A DNA stretch of 6,115 bases from an uncultured Actinomycetes bacterium (lineage in GTDB: Bacteria; Actinomycetota; Actinomycetes; Nanopelagicales; Nanopelagicaceae): the NCBI GenBank assembly GCA_903897475.1, contig CAIUBS010000103.1, positions 1-6,115 of the forward strand, given 5' to 3'. A program made the translations under genes and the position numbers. Within the stretch, counting starts at the first letter, position 1; the number at the start of each line of letters is the position of its first letter. This document shows, piece after piece, positions 6,008-6,115 of the stretch. The notes beneath the pieces are model-generated. The model ran no database searches. It worked only from the letters and a program-made list of their open reading frames with translations, and had not been told where the DNA came from.

Positions 6008-6115
6008 ATTGGTTTGAGAGGATAATTCTGCCTGAATTTCTAAAAACCTTCACATTTCCAGGTAACGCTACCTCTTTTTGACCGTGCCACTCAGAGATTA
6101 GGCTTTCAACACCAC
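6006..6115 (-). CDS. tilS: tRNA(Ile)-lysidine synthetase, C-terminal end (cut by window edge)
   Basis: Only the last 35 residues and the TAA stop are in the window. Read by hand on the minus strand, the fragment contains LISEWHGQKEVALPGNV followed by KVFRNSGRIIL and ends in SNQ. The pattern of (L)I-x-x-W-x-GQ-x-x-(V)-x-LPG-x-V-x-V-x-R-x-x-G-R is typical of the C-terminal end of actinobacterial TilS, and the gene directly upstream of hpt and ftsH is normally tilS, so context and sequence agree. TilS attaches lysine to C34 of the AUA-reading tRNA-Ile using ATP. The catalytic N-terminal PP-loop domain is outside the window and cannot be checked here. Its frame is the same as hpt, from which it is separated by one stop codon and nine further bases. 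Confidence 0.8.
   Translation of the reverse strand, partial: GVESLISEWHGQKEVALPGNVKVFRNSGRIILSNQ

Overview
All nine genes in this window lie on the minus strand, so the biological reading order runs from the high-coordinate end to the low-coordinate end: tilS (3' end only), hpt, ftsH, folE, folP, folB, folK, panC, nadB (5' end only). The gene order tilS-hpt-ftsH-folE-folP-folB-folK followed by panC-nadB, the HEGGH zinc motif of FtsH and the overall look of Hpt and TilS point to an actinobacterium. The DNA is AT-rich for that phylum (roughly 40% G+C or slightly less in the lines I sampled) and very tightly packed. That fits a small-genome aquatic actinobacterium, such as the freshwater acI / Nanopelagicales group or a similarly streamlined marine lineage. 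The phylum call is fairly secure; the order-level call is inference.

Layout by region. At 6115-5445 are the last codons of tilS (tRNA-Ile lysidine synthetase) and hpt (purine salvage), 9 nt apart and in the same reading frame. A 35-nt gap follows. At 5409-3352 is ftsH, a membrane AAA+ zinc protease of 685 residues with a basic N-terminal extension and a Lys-rich tail. At 3359-1137 is a four-gene folate block, folE-folP-folB-folK, packed with overlaps of 8 and 4 bp, a 2-nt gap, and another 4-bp overlap. A 39-nt gap containing a short GC-rich direct repeat precedes panC (1097-309). panC overlaps nadB (312-1, continuing outside the window) by 4 bp.

The genes probably form one long transcription unit. 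FolE, FolB, FolK and FolP cover most of the route from GTP to dihydropteroate; the dihydroneopterin triphosphate dephosphorylation step, pABA supply, dihydrofolate synthase and dihydrofolate reductase are not encoded here. PanC (pantothenate) and NadB (quinolinate/NAD) extend the cofactor theme. TilS, Hpt and FtsH are the widely conserved housekeeping trio. No RNA genes, mobile elements, CRISPR arrays, convincing terminators or promoters were found, and no gap between genes exceeds 39 nt.

I see no undescribed biological system here. This is an ordinary, compact housekeeping and cofactor operon. The points worth a second look are about organisation: gene-junction architecture, the FtsH start, and genes apparently missing between folK and panC.
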